Assembly: GCA_013043685.1 (NCBI GenBank)
Contig: JABDNT010000063.1
Span: 1 to 32,914, forward strand
DNA from: Flavobacteriaceae bacterium
GTDB lineage: Bacteria > Bacteroidota > Bacteroidia > Flavobacteriales > Flavobacteriaceae
DNA: 32,914 nt
Direction of reading: 5' to 3'
The translations under genes were made by a program, and so were the position numbers. The notes beneath the pieces are model-generated. The model saw nothing but the letters and a program-made list of their open reading frames with translations, did no database searches and had not been told where the DNA came from. Positions 24,952-32,914 of the stretch are shown here, in pieces. Each line of letters starts with the position of its first letter. The first letter of the stretch is position 1.

Positions 24952-26466
24952 ATGAATAAGAAGGTGCTTTTATTAATATTGGACGGTTGGGGAATACCCA
25001 AGGATCCTTCTGTTTCGGCGATAGCTCAAGGAGATACGCCTTATGTAGATTCGCTATATGAACGGTTTCCGAATGCCCAACTTCGCACAGATGGCATGAA
25101 TGTAGGCCTTCCTGAAGGACAAATGGGCAATAGTGAAGTAGGCCATATGAATCTGGGAGCAGGCCGTATTGTTTACCAGGACCTGGTGAAAATTAACCTC
25201 GCCGTTGAAAACGATACGCTTAAAGACGAAAAAGTACTTACCGACGCCTTCGAATATGCCAAACAAAATGCCAAGAAAGTTCATTTCCTGGGACTGTTGT
25301 CGGATGGAGGCGTTCATTCGCATATAAATCACCTTAAAGGACTTTTAAGCACCGCTTCTGCCAAGGGCGTTAGCAATATGTTCGTCCATGCGTTTACAGA
25401 TGGCAGGGATGTAGATCCCAGATCGGGAGCTGGTTTTATAAGTTCAATTCAGGATCATTTACAAACTACCGGTGGCAAAATTGCCTCCGTGGTAGGAAGA
25501 TATTACGCAATGGATCGCGATAAACGATGGGAACGTGTTAAAGAAGCGTATGATCTCCTGGTCCATGGTAAAGGGGAGTCCTCTGAAAATGTAGTTCAAA
25601 GTATACAGCAAAGTTACGATTCAGGGGTTACCGATGAATTTATCAAACCTATTGTTATGATGGAGAACGGCCAACCTGTTGCGACGATTTCGGAAGGTGA
25701 TGTGGTGATCTTTTTTAACTTCAGAACCGATAGAGGCAGGCAATTAACGCATGTTCTTTCTCAGGAAGACATTTCAGAGTACGATATGAAGAAACTACCT
25801 CTTCATTATGTGACCCTGACCAATTACGACGACTCTTTCACAGGAATAAATGTGGTATTCCAAAAAGAGAACTTAAAAAACACGCTGGGAGAAGTTTTAG
25901 CTGAGCGCAGTAAAACTCAAATTCGAATTGCGGAGACGGAAAAATATCCGCACGTCACATTCTTTTTTAATGGCGGAAGAGAAATTCCGTTCGATGGTGA
26001 GCGCAGAATCCTTTGCCCATCGCCGAAAGTTGCCACTTATGACCTGAAACCGGAGATGAGTGCATATGAAATTCGTGATAAGATAATACCGGAAATAGAA
26101 AATGAAACAGCCGATTTCATTTGTCTCAATTTCGCAAATCCCGATATGGTAGGCCACACCGGTGATTTTAATGCTGCTATTAAAGCATGCGAAACTGTGG
26201 ACAGATGTACTCATGATATCGTTGAGACTGCTTTGCAACACGGTTATGCTTCTATTATAATTGCCGATCATGGAAATTGCGAGACCATGCGAAATCCTGA
26301 TGGCTCACCACACACCGCTCATACTACCAATCCTGTTCCATTAATAATAGCAGATAGCGATATAACAGCTGTGAAAGACGGTATTCTTGGGGACATTGCA
26401 CCTACAATTCTCAAACTAATGGGTGTACCTAAACCCGAAGCGATGACACGGGAATCACTTGTCTAA
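24952..26466 (+). CDS. gpmI: 2,3-bisphosphoglycerate-independent phosphoglycerate mutase
   Basis: A 504-residue glycolytic enzyme interconverting 3- and 2-phosphoglycerate through a phosphoserine intermediate with manganese. LLILDGWGIPKD carries the first metal-binding Asp, and GQMGNSEVGHMNLGAGR contains the phosphorylated Ser at residue 61. HAFTDGRDVDPRSG and VGRYYAMDRDKRWERV are in the phosphotransferase domain, while NFANPDMVGHTGDF and IADHGNCETM close the phosphatase-like domain. Length and order are normal. It has its own promoter-like element and is a housekeeping gene with no evident tie to its neighbours. Confidence 0.97.
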   Translation: MNKKVLLLILDGWGIPKDPSVSAIAQGDTPYVDSLYERFPNAQLRTDGMNVGLPEGQMGNSEVGHMNLGAGRIVYQDLVKINLAVENDTLKDEKVLTDAFEYAKQNAKKVHFLGLLSDGGVHSHINHLKGLLSTASAKGVSNMFVHAFTDGRDVDPRSGAGFISSIQDHLQTTGGKIASVVGRYYAMDRDKRWERVKEAYDLLVHGKGESSENVVQSIQQSYDSGVTDEFIKPIVMMENGQPVATISEGDVVIFFNFRTDRGRQLTHVLSQEDISEYDMKKLPLHYVTLTNYDDSFTGINVVFQKENLKNTLGEVLAERSKTQIRIAETEKYPHVTFFFNGGREIPFDGERRILCPSPKVATYDLKPEMSAYEIRDKIIPEIENETADFICLNFANPDMVGHTGDFNAAIKACETVDRCTHDIVETALQHGYASIIIADHGNCETMRNPDGSPHTAHTTNPVPLIIADSDITAVKDGILGDIAPTILKLMGVPKPEAMTRESLV

Positions 26467-26492
26467 TCTTTCCCTATCGCAAGATTTCTTTG

Positions 26493-26500
26493 TATTTTTG
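26493..26500 (+). promoter_or_regulatory. probable -7 promoter element (TATTTTTG)
   Basis: An exact TAnnTTTG match 20 bases before the HAD-protein ATG at 26521, predicting a leader of about 14 bases. No clear -33 box. It could serve the HAD, map and methyltransferase genes, which follow each other with gaps of 9 bases each. Confidence 0.5.
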
Positions 26501-26520
26501 CCGTTTTAACCTACGAGATA

Positions 26521-26922
26521 ATGGAGGAGACGTATACTATAGCAATAGATTTCGACGGAACCATAGTGGAAGACGAATATCCGGGTATAGGTAAACCCCG
26601 AATTTTTGCTTTTGAAACCATGAAGCGATTACAAGAGAAGGGACACCGACTTATACTCTGGACATACAGGAACGGAAAGCACCTCGACGATGCGGTGGCA
26701 TTTTGCGAGGACAATGGAATTACATTTTATGCCGTCAACAAGAGTTTTCCGGAAGAAGAATTCGATCCGAAATACAGCAGGAAGATCAATGCAGATTATT
26801 TCATCGACGATAGGAATATTGGTGGAATTATGGGATGGGGGGAGATCTATCAGATTCTGGTTCGCGAAACACCCCCTGATCTATCTGCTAAAAAACAAAA
26901 GAAAAGCTGGTTTCCCTTTTAA
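26521..26922 (+). CDS. BT0820-type HAD-fold hydrolase
   Basis: A small 133-residue HAD-superfamily protein. IAIDFDGTIVED supplies the nucleophile Asp10 and acid/base Asp12, LILWTYRNG supplies motif II, and YFIDDRNIGG the acidic motif. It resembles Bacteroides BT0820, a structurally known HAD protein of uncertain substrate. No cap domain is visible, so a phosphoprotein, sugar phosphate or nucleotide substrate cannot be inferred. It lies 9 bases upstream of the methionine aminopeptidase gene. Confidence 0.87.
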   Translation: MEETYTIAIDFDGTIVEDEYPGIGKPRIFAFETMKRLQEKGHRLILWTYRNGKHLDDAVAFCEDNGITFYAVNKSFPEEEFDPKYSRKINADYFIDDRNIGGIMGWGEIYQILVRETPPDLSAKKQKKSWFPF

Positions 26923-26931
26923 AAAAAGACA

Positions 26932-27750
26932 ATGATCAAACCTAAAACAAAAGAAGAAATTGAATTGATGCGTGAAGCTGCCCTGGTGGTTTCAAAGACT
27001 TTAGGTATGCTCGCCGGTGAGGTTGTACCAGGGGTGACAACCAACCAACTGAATGCAAAAGCAGAAACTTTCATAAAGGATATGGGAGCCGTTCCTGGCT
27101 TTCTTGGGTTATACGACTGTCCATCTACTCTGCTAACCAGTGTGAACGAAGCTGTGGTTCACGGATTACCCACAGACGATCCTCTGCAGGAGGGAGATAT
27201 AGTCGCCATAGATTGCGGTGCTGTATTGCACGGTTTCTATGGAGATCATGCCTATACTTTTGAAGTAGGTGAAGTTAAACCTGAAACAAAACAACTACTT
27301 GAAGTAACGAAAGAATCCCTTTACAGAGGAATTCGCCAATTTAAAAAGGGGAACCGTGTAGGTGATATTGGTTACGCCATCCAGAATTATTGTGAGTCCT
27401 TCGGCTATGGCGTAGTTAGGGAATTGGTAGGCCATGGTATTGGAACTAAACTGCATGAAGACCCGGAGATCCCTAATTACGGCAAAAGAGGGCGAGGTAA
27501 AAAATTCATTGAAGGAATGACCATTGCCATTGAACCTATGATCAACCTTGGAACACATAAAGTAAAACAGCTCAAAGACGGATGGACCATTGTTACGCAG
27601 GATGGTAAACCGAGCGCACATTTTGAACATGACGTTGCACTGGTCGATGGTAAACCGGAATTGTTGTCAACATTTGCATACGTCTATGAAGCACTCGGAA
27701 TTGTGAGTGATGAAGAGAAAGAATTTCGACAGAAAGAACTGGTACTCTAA
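26932..27750 (+). CDS. map: type I methionine aminopeptidase
   Basis: A 272-residue cytosolic metalloprotease that removes the initiator methionine. The full metal and substrate set is visible: His77 (VVHGLP), Asp94 (AIDCGA), Asp105 (YGDHAYTF), His168 (VGHGIG), Glu201 (IAIEPMI) and Glu232 (AHFEHDV). All but His77 were matched to E. coli MetAP (Asp97, Asp108, His171, Glu204, Glu235) with a constant shift of three. No N-terminal zinc-finger or SH3 extension is present, as expected for bacteria. It sits between the HAD gene and a methyltransferase on the same strand with short spacers. Confidence 0.96.
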   Translation: MIKPKTKEEIELMREAALVVSKTLGMLAGEVVPGVTTNQLNAKAETFIKDMGAVPGFLGLYDCPSTLLTSVNEAVVHGLPTDDPLQEGDIVAIDCGAVLHGFYGDHAYTFEVGEVKPETKQLLEVTKESLYRGIRQFKKGNRVGDIGYAIQNYCESFGYGVVRELVGHGIGTKLHEDPEIPNYGKRGRGKKFIEGMTIAIEPMINLGTHKVKQLKDGWTIVTQDGKPSAHFEHDVALVDGKPELLSTFAYVYEALGIVSDEEKEFRQKELVL

Positions 27751-27759
27751 TAATACGCC

Positions 27760-28527
27760 ATGCAACGGCTCTTTAAATTTTTTCTGAATTTATTTCCCAG
27801 GCCCTTATTAATTCGGTTGAGTTATTTGGTACGGCCTTTTGTAGCATTCTTCCTGAAAGGATCGAAATACCTAGACCCTATAGATGGAAAGTCCTATCGT
27901 AAATTCCTGCCCTATGGTTATGAAAAGGTAAGAGAAAATGTGCTTGCCCCCGGGACACTCTCCCTGGAAAGACACCGGCTATGTTGGTTATACCTGAAGA
28001 ATGAAACAACCCTGTTCACCGCACCACATAAGGTACTTCATTTTGCACCCGAACAAGCTTTTTTGAAAAGATTCCGAAGAATGAAGCACCTGGACTACAC
28101 AACGACTGATCTTAATTCTCCCATAGCCGATATTAAAGCGGATATCTGTGATCTCCCTTTTGATGATAACACCTACGATTTCATAATTTGCAATCATGTA
28201 CTTGAGCACATTCCGGACCATTTGCAGGCGATGAAAGAACTCTATCGCGTCCTCGCTCCGGGTGGCACAGCTATTCTCCAGGTTCCGTATGATAAAAACA
28301 GGAAAACTACCTTTCAGGACGATTCCATTACTGATCCCAAGGAACGCACCAGGATATTCGGGCAATACGATCATGTTCGCATTTACGGCATGGATTATTT
28401 TGAAACACTAGCTTCGGTTGGTTTTTCGGTTGACGCGGCAGACTATACCGCTTCACTTTCAGATGACATGATCGACAAGTACAGATTAGCCAAGGGAGAG
28501 CTTATCCCCATTTGTAAAAAATTATAA
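27760..28527 (+). CDS. class I SAM-dependent methyltransferase
   Basis: A 255-residue methyltransferase of the Methyltransf_11 type. VLHFAPEQAFLKRF replaces the usual glycine-rich motif I with a HFAPE version seen in a distinct subset of the family. It continues with DLPFDDNTYDFIICNHVLEH and MKELYRVLAPGGTAILQVP, the standard post-I and motif III regions. The N-terminal basic and hydrophobic stretch (FKFFLNLFPRPLLIRLSYLV) may associate with the membrane. Substrate unknown. It follows map by 9 bases and is the last gene before the T9SS type B protein. Confidence 0.88.
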   Translation: MQRLFKFFLNLFPRPLLIRLSYLVRPFVAFFLKGSKYLDPIDGKSYRKFLPYGYEKVRENVLAPGTLSLERHRLCWLYLKNETTLFTAPHKVLHFAPEQAFLKRFRRMKHLDYTTTDLNSPIADIKADICDLPFDDNTYDFIICNHVLEHIPDHLQAMKELYRVLAPGGTAILQVPYDKNRKTTFQDDSITDPKERTRIFGQYDHVRIYGMDYFETLASVGFSVDAADYTASLSDDMIDKYRLAKGELIPICKKL

Positions 28528-28585
28528 TTCTGTACTTCTACCTTTAACAACGAAAGTCTGGATTTATAAACACCGACTCCCATTC

Positions 28586-28617
28586 TTTGCTATTCTGCTG
28601 CCGCTTATCTACTTTTA
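28586..28617 (+). promoter_or_regulatory. candidate promoter, TTTG-N20-TACTTTTA
   Basis: In the 132-bp gap before the T9SS protein, TTTG at 28586-28589 and TACTTTTA at 28610-28617 are separated by 20 bases, the standard Bacteroidota -33/-7 spacing. The last base of the -7 box is A instead of G. The predicted leader is about 35 bases. Confidence 0.45.
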
Positions 28618-28659
28618 GAGTTGCCGGGTATATCGTTTTAATATTTAACCAGAGCTGTG

Positions 28660-30192
28660 ATGAAGAATTTCAACCTCATATGGATATTTTTGGTTGCGAT
28701 TAATATGTTTGGACAAAGTCCGAACGACTGCACCAATGCCATTCTCGTGTGCGGAAATACATCTTTCGGCTTGGAACCGGACGGCGTTGGTTTCGATGAA
28801 TTCTCGCTCTCCGGGAATGAACGTCCGCCTTGCTACAGTTTCAACCTGAATACAATCTGGTTGCGCTTTGTGATAGAAGAAAGTGGTGAACTTACCTTCG
28901 ACCTGATACCAGAAAGCAACCAGGCGGATTATGATTTTGCAATTTATGGTCCGAACGTCTCCTGCGATAACCTGGGAAGTGCTATCCGGTGTTCCAGTAC
29001 CAATCCGCAAAATGCGGGTGTACCAGTCAACACAGGATTGAACTTAACCGAAACAGATCATTTTGAAGGCCCGGGTGAAGACGGTAATGGCTATTTACAA
29101 TTCATAGACGCTGTGGCTGGAGAAGAATATATTATACTGATAGACCGTCCCCACGGATCGGGAGGGTTTTCTATGGAAATGACGGGATCTGCAGTCTTAC
29201 CGGAGCAACCTTTTGCTCATGATGTTGAAGATGTGGTCACCTGTGAGATGGACGAGATTGTGGATGGATCTACTCTATTCGATTTCGACCCACTTATCCC
29301 GGAGATCATGCAGGGACAATCCAATATGACGGTCACATTTCACGAAACGCTTAACGATGCAAATATTGGGATCAACCCAATTATCAGCCCATACATGAAT
29401 ACCAGCAATCCCATGACTATTTATTATCGGATTGAAAATAATAACTCAGGCTGCGTAGATATCAACGATTTTGAAATCCTTGTAGAAGCGCCCTTTGAAG
29501 TTACTCTTGCTGAAGACTTATTTGTCTGTGAGAACACAAGCGAACCTGTGATCCTCGAAACTCAGTCCGGTTTTGCCTATTATGAGTGGAGCACCGGTGA
29601 AGAAGGTGCAAATCTCAATTCGATTGAAATTACCGCGGGCGGAGAATACTGGGTTAATGTTACCGATTCTCAAGGTTGCAAGGTAAAGGCAACCACAATA
29701 GTAAATTCTTCCGAAGCCGCCACTATTACAGATGTATCTGTGGAGGATTTTAGAGGACGGGATAATACGGTGACGGTAACCGTAGAAGGAAATGGGGAGT
29801 ATCAATATTTACTTGACGACTTACTACCCTACCGGGATGAGAATTTCTTCATAGATGTCGATCGAGGGTATCACAAAGTGAAGGTTAGAGATAAAAAAGG
29901 TTGCGGAATCGCAGAGATAGAGGTCCTGGTCCTCGATTACCCTAAGTTCTTCACTCCCAATGGCGACGGTGTTAATGACTATTGGCAAATTGAAGGAATA
30001 TGGGAATTCCCGGGAAGTAAGATCATTATCTTCGATCGTTATGGCAGGATCTTAACCGGTATCAGATTAGATTCTTCAGGATGGGATGGCACCAATGATA
30101 ATGGGGTTCCGGTTCCTTCGAATGACTACTGGTTCGCTATTACTATGGAAGATGGCAGGGAAGTTCGCGGGCATTTCACCCTTAAACGCTGA
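28660..30192 (+). CDS. T9SS type B (gliding-motility-associated) sorting domain protein
   Basis: I use the ATG at 28660, directly after an in-frame GTG, giving 510 residues. A signal peptide (MKNFNLIWIFLVAINMFGQS) is followed by a beta-rich domain with four early cysteines (PNDCTNAILVCGN and others). This leads to PKD/Ig-like repeats and, over the last 83 residues, the type B sorting domain: FFTPNGDGVNDYWQIEG, FDRYGRILTG, DGTNDNGVPVPSNDYWF, ending HFTLKR. Type B domains direct proteins through the type IX system to the outer surface. Adhesion or gliding is a common role, but none is shown here. The stop abuts the opposite-strand apbE stop without a gap. Confidence 0.9.
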   Translation: MKNFNLIWIFLVAINMFGQSPNDCTNAILVCGNTSFGLEPDGVGFDEFSLSGNERPPCYSFNLNTIWLRFVIEESGELTFDLIPESNQADYDFAIYGPNVSCDNLGSAIRCSSTNPQNAGVPVNTGLNLTETDHFEGPGEDGNGYLQFIDAVAGEEYIILIDRPHGSGGFSMEMTGSAVLPEQPFAHDVEDVVTCEMDEIVDGSTLFDFDPLIPEIMQGQSNMTVTFHETLNDANIGINPIISPYMNTSNPMTIYYRIENNNSGCVDINDFEILVEAPFEVTLAEDLFVCENTSEPVILETQSGFAYYEWSTGEEGANLNSIEITAGGEYWVNVTDSQGCKVKATTIVNSSEAATITDVSVEDFRGRDNTVTVTVEGNGEYQYLLDDLLPYRDENFFIDVDRGYHKVKVRDKKGCGIAEIEVLVLDYPKFFTPNGDGVNDYWQIEGIWEFPGSKIIIFDRYGRILTGIRLDSSGWDGTNDNGVPVPSNDYWFAITMEDGREVRGHFTLKR

Positions 30193-31200
30193 TTATTTTT
30201 TCAACTGTTTCCTAAATCCTTCTGTCATGAATATCTGAGGGATTTCGGTAGAATCCGAGAACGTTAGATAAGCCTCAAGGTCTTCAGAGCCTGACAACAG
30301 TATTTTTGCCCGCTCCAGGCCCATAGCCATAAAGGCGGTGGCATATGCATCTGCGGTAGCGCAGTCTGATGCAATTACCGTAGCGCTGGTAACATCGCTT
30401 TGCTGAGCTAGCCCTGTTAAGGGATTAATGGTATGTACATATTTTTTCCCGCTAATTGAATCTATCCTGAATTTTCTGTAATTCCCGGAAGAAGCCAGTC
30501 CCTGGTTTGAGATCGTAACAGCTTCAGCATAATTGCGATCATTGATTTCTGAAGTAATGGATTCAACCCCTACTACCCATGATTGATCCTTAGAAAGATT
30601 CAGTCCTGAAGCTCGTATTTCGCCCCCCAGTTCGATCAGGTAATTTGTAACTCCTCGAGATTCAAGGAAATGTCCAATCCGGTCGATACCATAACCCTTG
30701 GCTACAGCATTAAAATCGAAATATATTTCAGGATGTGCTTTCTGCACTTTTCCATCACTTGTTAACTTAACTTTATTAAATCCAACAAATTCCCGCAAAG
30801 AGTCCAGCACCGATTCACTTATTTCAGCAAGAGGTTTTACATCACCGAATCCGTATGCATTCCGAAGGACACCAATAGTGGGATCGAAATAACCTTCAGA
30901 GTCTGTAAAAACCTTCTCCGATATAGTATATACGTCTCTGAATATATCATCGACAACAACAGAAGTGTCTCCTCGGTTTATCCTTGATATATCACTATCA
31001 GGTAAATACGTACTTACAGAGTGGTTCACCACATCGATCACAGAGTCAATTCCTGATTTAGCGTCGAATTCAGATTCAGCAAAATATTGAATATTGTACG
31101 TAGTTCCGAAGGCATCACCTTTAAAAATCCTGGACACTGGTTCACTTTCGGAACATGCACCTGCGATTATCAATAGAAGTAATAGTGGTGTAATTCTCAT
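30193..31200 (-). CDS. apbE: FAD:protein FMN transferase (ApbE), lipoprotein
   Basis: A 335-residue flavin transferase that attaches FMN covalently to threonine in subunits such as NqrB, NqrC and RnfD/G. A lipoprotein signal (LLLLLIIAGACSESEP) places it on the periplasmic side. Family landmarks are GDAFGTTYNIQYF, FDFNAVAKGYGIDRIG, HTINPLTGLAQQS and the metal-binding region DCATADAYATAFMAMG. The gene overlaps the small Nqr-linked protein by four bases (ATGA at 31200-31197) and is the last of three minus-strand genes. Its own nqr operon is not in the window; flavinylation of Nqr is the probable role. Confidence 0.94.
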   Translation of the reverse strand: MRITPLLLLLIIAGACSESEPVSRIFKGDAFGTTYNIQYFAESEFDAKSGIDSVIDVVNHSVSTYLPDSDISRINRGDTSVVVDDIFRDVYTISEKVFTDSEGYFDPTIGVLRNAYGFGDVKPLAEISESVLDSLREFVGFNKVKLTSDGKVQKAHPEIYFDFNAVAKGYGIDRIGHFLESRGVTNYLIELGGEIRASGLNLSKDQSWVVGVESITSEINDRNYAEAVTISNQGLASSGNYRKFRIDSISGKKYVHTINPLTGLAQQSDVTSATVIASDCATADAYATAFMAMGLERAKILLSGSEDLEAYLTFSDSTEIPQIFMTEGFRKQLKK

Positions 31201-31559
31201 AATATTTCCTGGATTCCTTTATACACTAATGTGTAGTCTTCGTCTTTTATCACCGGTTTTCCATAATCCGATCCATGACCCAGACCCACACCGGCATAAA
31301 AGGTCTTCCCGTCGAATTGATCGGCATGTGCTTTTATGGTTTGCATAAAAACGGGATCGTATGAATGGGCATCCTGCGGATAAGAAATGGCCCGGACAAC
31401 TACAAAGTGCAGATCTTTATTCTTGAGTGCGACAAACTGGGGATCTTTCTTGAGTTTGCTGTTCACTCCTAAGAATTCAAAACCCTGTTCCTCCAGATCC
31501 TTGCCCACTATATTCATGGCGAGATTATGTAATTCCTGTTCAGTAAGCGGTCTTGGCAT
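31197..31559 (-). CDS. small protein of the Nqr 'subunit F'-associated type
   Basis: A 120-residue soluble protein starting MPRPLTEQELHNLAMNIVG, with KKDPQFVALKNKDLHFVVVR and KTFYAGVGLGHGSDYGKPVI further on. Closely similar flavobacterial proteins are often labelled Na+-translocating NADH-quinone reductase subunit F by association. It has no ferredoxin cysteines and no FAD or NADH domain, so it cannot be NqrF itself. The overlap with apbE (ATGA) and with the DUF4846 gene (TAATG) argues for one transcript. A helper role in Nqr flavinylation or assembly is possible, by context only. Confidence 0.8.
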   Translation of the reverse strand: MPRPLTEQELHNLAMNIVGKDLEEQGFEFLGVNSKLKKDPQFVALKNKDLHFVVVRAISYPQDAHSYDPVFMQTIKAHADQFDGKTFYAGVGLGHGSDYGKPVIKDEDYTLVYKGIQEIL

Positions 31560-32425
31560 TATTTAAATCGAATAAATTTAACTTCATTAAAGAAATACGT
31601 CGGAATTTCCAAGTATTGTCCCATCTCAATATCATACCAGGGACTGATCCTTTTGTCATTCGGGTTTTTTAGTATATGAACACTTTGTGCCGGCGTATTT
31701 CCCTGTGCAAAAATAAACAATTTATTACCGATTTCATCGATAGCAACATCAGCAACCATTATCACATGTCCGGGGCTTCCGGGGTAGATGAGCATATCCC
31801 CTACCTCAACATCAGAAATGTCCTCCACGGGATCAAGTTCATCGAATAATGATTGTGTACCGGAATACATGAAGATAAGATTCAGATACCGATAAAAGTT
31901 ATCTTCGGATACATCCTGAGTCGCAATTTTAAAATAGGTTACCCTATTCCCATTTATCTTTGGCCGATATCCTTCAGCATATTCTTTCCATGAGAAATAG
32001 TGTCCTGAAGTGAAGTTGAAGCCTATTTCATCTTTTCTGACCTTGTCCCATAAATATTCAGCTCGAATCCGAATAAGTGCATCAGCACATTGCTGCAGCC
32101 CGTTTTCGGGAACAGGCAGAGAAAAGATTCCTACATGTCCACTCTGGTAGCCGTATTCCTGCCCGTTGTAATTTATGATCTTTGCACCGTAGTTCTCCAG
32201 GGGATATTGCTGAATGTATTGCTGAAATGACCCTTCAGGATAGGTTTTTCGTGTATAACCCTCAGGTAAGAGTATTCGATCGGACACAACAGACCCTTCT
32301 TCGTTTACAAGTTCTGATGAGATCACATAGCTAATCGCAACATTTTTTGCGACTCTCCCCTTTTTAGTTCCGAAGAAAATAAATGTGGTACCAACTATAA
32401 GAACTACAACGATCAGTTTCTTCAT
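31559..32425 (-). CDS. DUF4846 domain protein
   Basis: A 288-residue exported or anchored protein with an N-terminal hydrophobic helix (KKLIVVVLIVGTTFIFFG). The body matches the DUF4846 family: LLPEGYTRKTYPEGSFQQYI, QQCADALIRIRAEYLW, INGNRVTYFKIATQDVSEDN and LDPVEDISDVEVGDMLIYPG, with PGHVIMVADVAID and FIFAQGNTPAQSVHIL near the end. The GDMLIYPGSPGHV segment recalls NlpC/P60- or CHAP-like folds (His after the strand), so hydrolase activity is conceivable but not demonstrable. It is first in the unit with the small Nqr-linked protein and apbE. Function unknown. Confidence 0.87.
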   Translation of the reverse strand: MKKLIVVVLIVGTTFIFFGTKKGRVAKNVAISYVISSELVNEEGSVVSDRILLPEGYTRKTYPEGSFQQYIQQYPLENYGAKIINYNGQEYGYQSGHVGIFSLPVPENGLQQCADALIRIRAEYLWDKVRKDEIGFNFTSGHYFSWKEYAEGYRPKINGNRVTYFKIATQDVSEDNFYRYLNLIFMYSGTQSLFDELDPVEDISDVEVGDMLIYPGSPGHVIMVADVAIDEIGNKLFIFAQGNTPAQSVHILKNPNDKRISPWYDIEMGQYLEIPTYFFNEVKFIRFK

Positions 32426-32468
32426 AACTACAAAACTGAAAATCTTCGGGAATATTTTCTCGTATAAA

Positions 32469-32493
32469 AAACCGCCCCTGCTTGAGGCGGTTT
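32469..32493 (-). terminator. intrinsic terminator after the T9SS type A gene
   Basis: AAACCGCC (32469-32476) pairs with GGCGGTTT (32486-32493) around a 9-base loop. On the minus strand it is followed by TTTTTATACG. It lies 21 bases past the stop at 32514 and insulates the DUF4846-apbE unit. Confidence 0.9.
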
Positions 32494-32513
32494 CTTTCTT
32501 TTTTGTTGAATGG

Positions 32514-32914
32514 TTACTTCTTTACGATCCGTTTTGTCACTGAACCATTCTCTGTTTGTATGGTTACAAAGTAAAGCGCTGCATCCATGGCAGACATATC
32601 CACCTGGTAACTTCGCTCACCATTGAGCGACACCTCTTCTACTTTTCGTCCCCGCAAATCATACACAGTGATCATCTCAATACCTATAGTTGGTGATACA
32701 ATGTTCAGTTGCCCGCTTGTCGGGTTTGGATACACGCCGATGGTCTCCAGAGCCAGGTCGTTAGTAGACAGGATATCGCCTTCAAACTGCAAGGTAAATC
32801 TTCCATTGAAGGTTCCTTTAGTACTGCTGAACTGGTAATTGCTCTGGGTAAGATCGGTAATGGTGTTTTCCACATTGTCGATCAGGTAGATCGAAGCAGT
32901 TGTCAATGCATTAC
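32514..32914 (-). CDS. C-terminal part of a T9SS type A sorting domain protein (partial)
   Basis: The frame is open from the window edge to the stop at 32514, at least 133 residues; a TTG that could look like a start at 32906 lies inside the gene. About the last 75 residues form the type A sorting domain: TIGVYPNPTSGQLNIVSP, MITVYDLRGRKVEEVSL, SAMDAALYFVTIQT and the ending VTKRIVKK. It would be secreted through the type IX pathway. The N-terminal functional part is outside the window, so its activity is unknown; the visible residues before the tail suggest a beta-rich domain. Confidence 0.9.
   Translation of the reverse strand, partial: NALTTASIYLIDNVENTITDLTQSNYQFSSTKGTFNGRFTLQFEGDILSTNDLALETIGVYPNPTSGQLNIVSPTIGIEMITVYDLRGRKVEEVSLNGERSYQVDMSAMDAALYFVTIQTENGSVTKRIVKK

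Noticed and set aside
25897-26271. Antisense open frame over gpmI, and similar ones over map (27295-27630) and ACMSD (13992-14309)
   Set aside because: All lie entirely within conserved genes and show no family resemblance or plausible composition.
1-32914. Search for tRNA, rRNA, riboswitch, CRISPR, insertion sequence or phage genes
   Set aside because: No cloverleaf, repeat-spacer array, transposase, integrase or terminal inverted repeat was recognised by eye.

Overview
The window is a gene-dense, moderately AT-rich chromosome segment that looks like a member of the Flavobacteriaceae (Bacteroidota), probably marine. The evidence is two type IX secretion sorting domains of type A and one of type B, TAnnTTTG-type -7 promoter elements, DUF6702 and DUF4846 proteins, a BT0820-type HAD protein, an ApbE gene paired with a small Nqr-associated protein, and near absence of Shine-Dalgarno sequences. 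No tRNA, rRNA, CRISPR array, insertion sequence or prophage gene was seen. No gene-free stretch exceeds about 230 bp.

Layout. 1-705 (-): start of a SAM methyltransferase that runs off the window. 800-4376 (+): a tightly overlapping 'light' operon of flavin reductase-like protein, a 47-residue DUF2256 zinc-ribbon protein, DASH-type cryptochrome/photolyase and an iron-sulfur (PhrB/FeS-BCP type) photolyase. 4377-5089 (-): a Fer4_19-CDGSH iron-sulfur protein with a small GNAT protein. 5156-5842 (+): a lipoprotein. 5855-8011 (-): a secreted protein with the complete vanadium haloperoxidase signature and a T9SS tail. 8111-15214 (+): a seven-gene kynurenine catabolic operon (kynureninase, kynurenine 3-monooxygenase, RidA-type 2-aminomuconate deaminase, semialdehyde dehydrogenase, SDR, ACMS decarboxylase, O-methyltransferase). 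15217-17724 (-): a four-gene signalling unit (lipoprotein, 7-TM protein, HisKA_3 kinase, NarL-type regulator). 17956-18807 (-): tatA and a PAP2 phosphatase. 18891-22582 (-): M1 metallopeptidase, DUF6702 and a carboxypeptidase-like-domain protein. 22657-28527 (+): PepE, M15 and M48 peptidases, gpmI, HAD protein, methionine aminopeptidase, methyltransferase. 28660-30192 (+): a T9SS type B cell-surface protein. 30193-32425 (-): DUF4846, small Nqr-linked protein, ApbE. 32514-32914 (-): C-terminus of a T9SS type A protein.

How the genes work together. The kynurenine operon would take kynurenine to 3-hydroxykynurenine, 3-hydroxyanthranilate and, after ring opening, through 2-aminomuconate semialdehyde to 2-aminomuconate and 4-oxalocrotonate. 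The ring-opening 3-hydroxyanthranilate 3,4-dioxygenase and the upstream tryptophan dioxygenase and formamidase are not in the window. The light operon pairs two photolyase classes of different lesion specificity with a flavin-handling protein and an uncharacterised zinc-ribbon partner. The most system-like poorly described units are (i) DUF2256 embedded in the photolyase operon, (ii) the lipoprotein/7-TM/kinase/regulator unit and (iii) the SDR with a degenerate active site inside the kynurenine operon. One copy of a small palindromic repeat (TCATTTCGAACGAAGTGA type) sits between two genes of the kynurenine operon.
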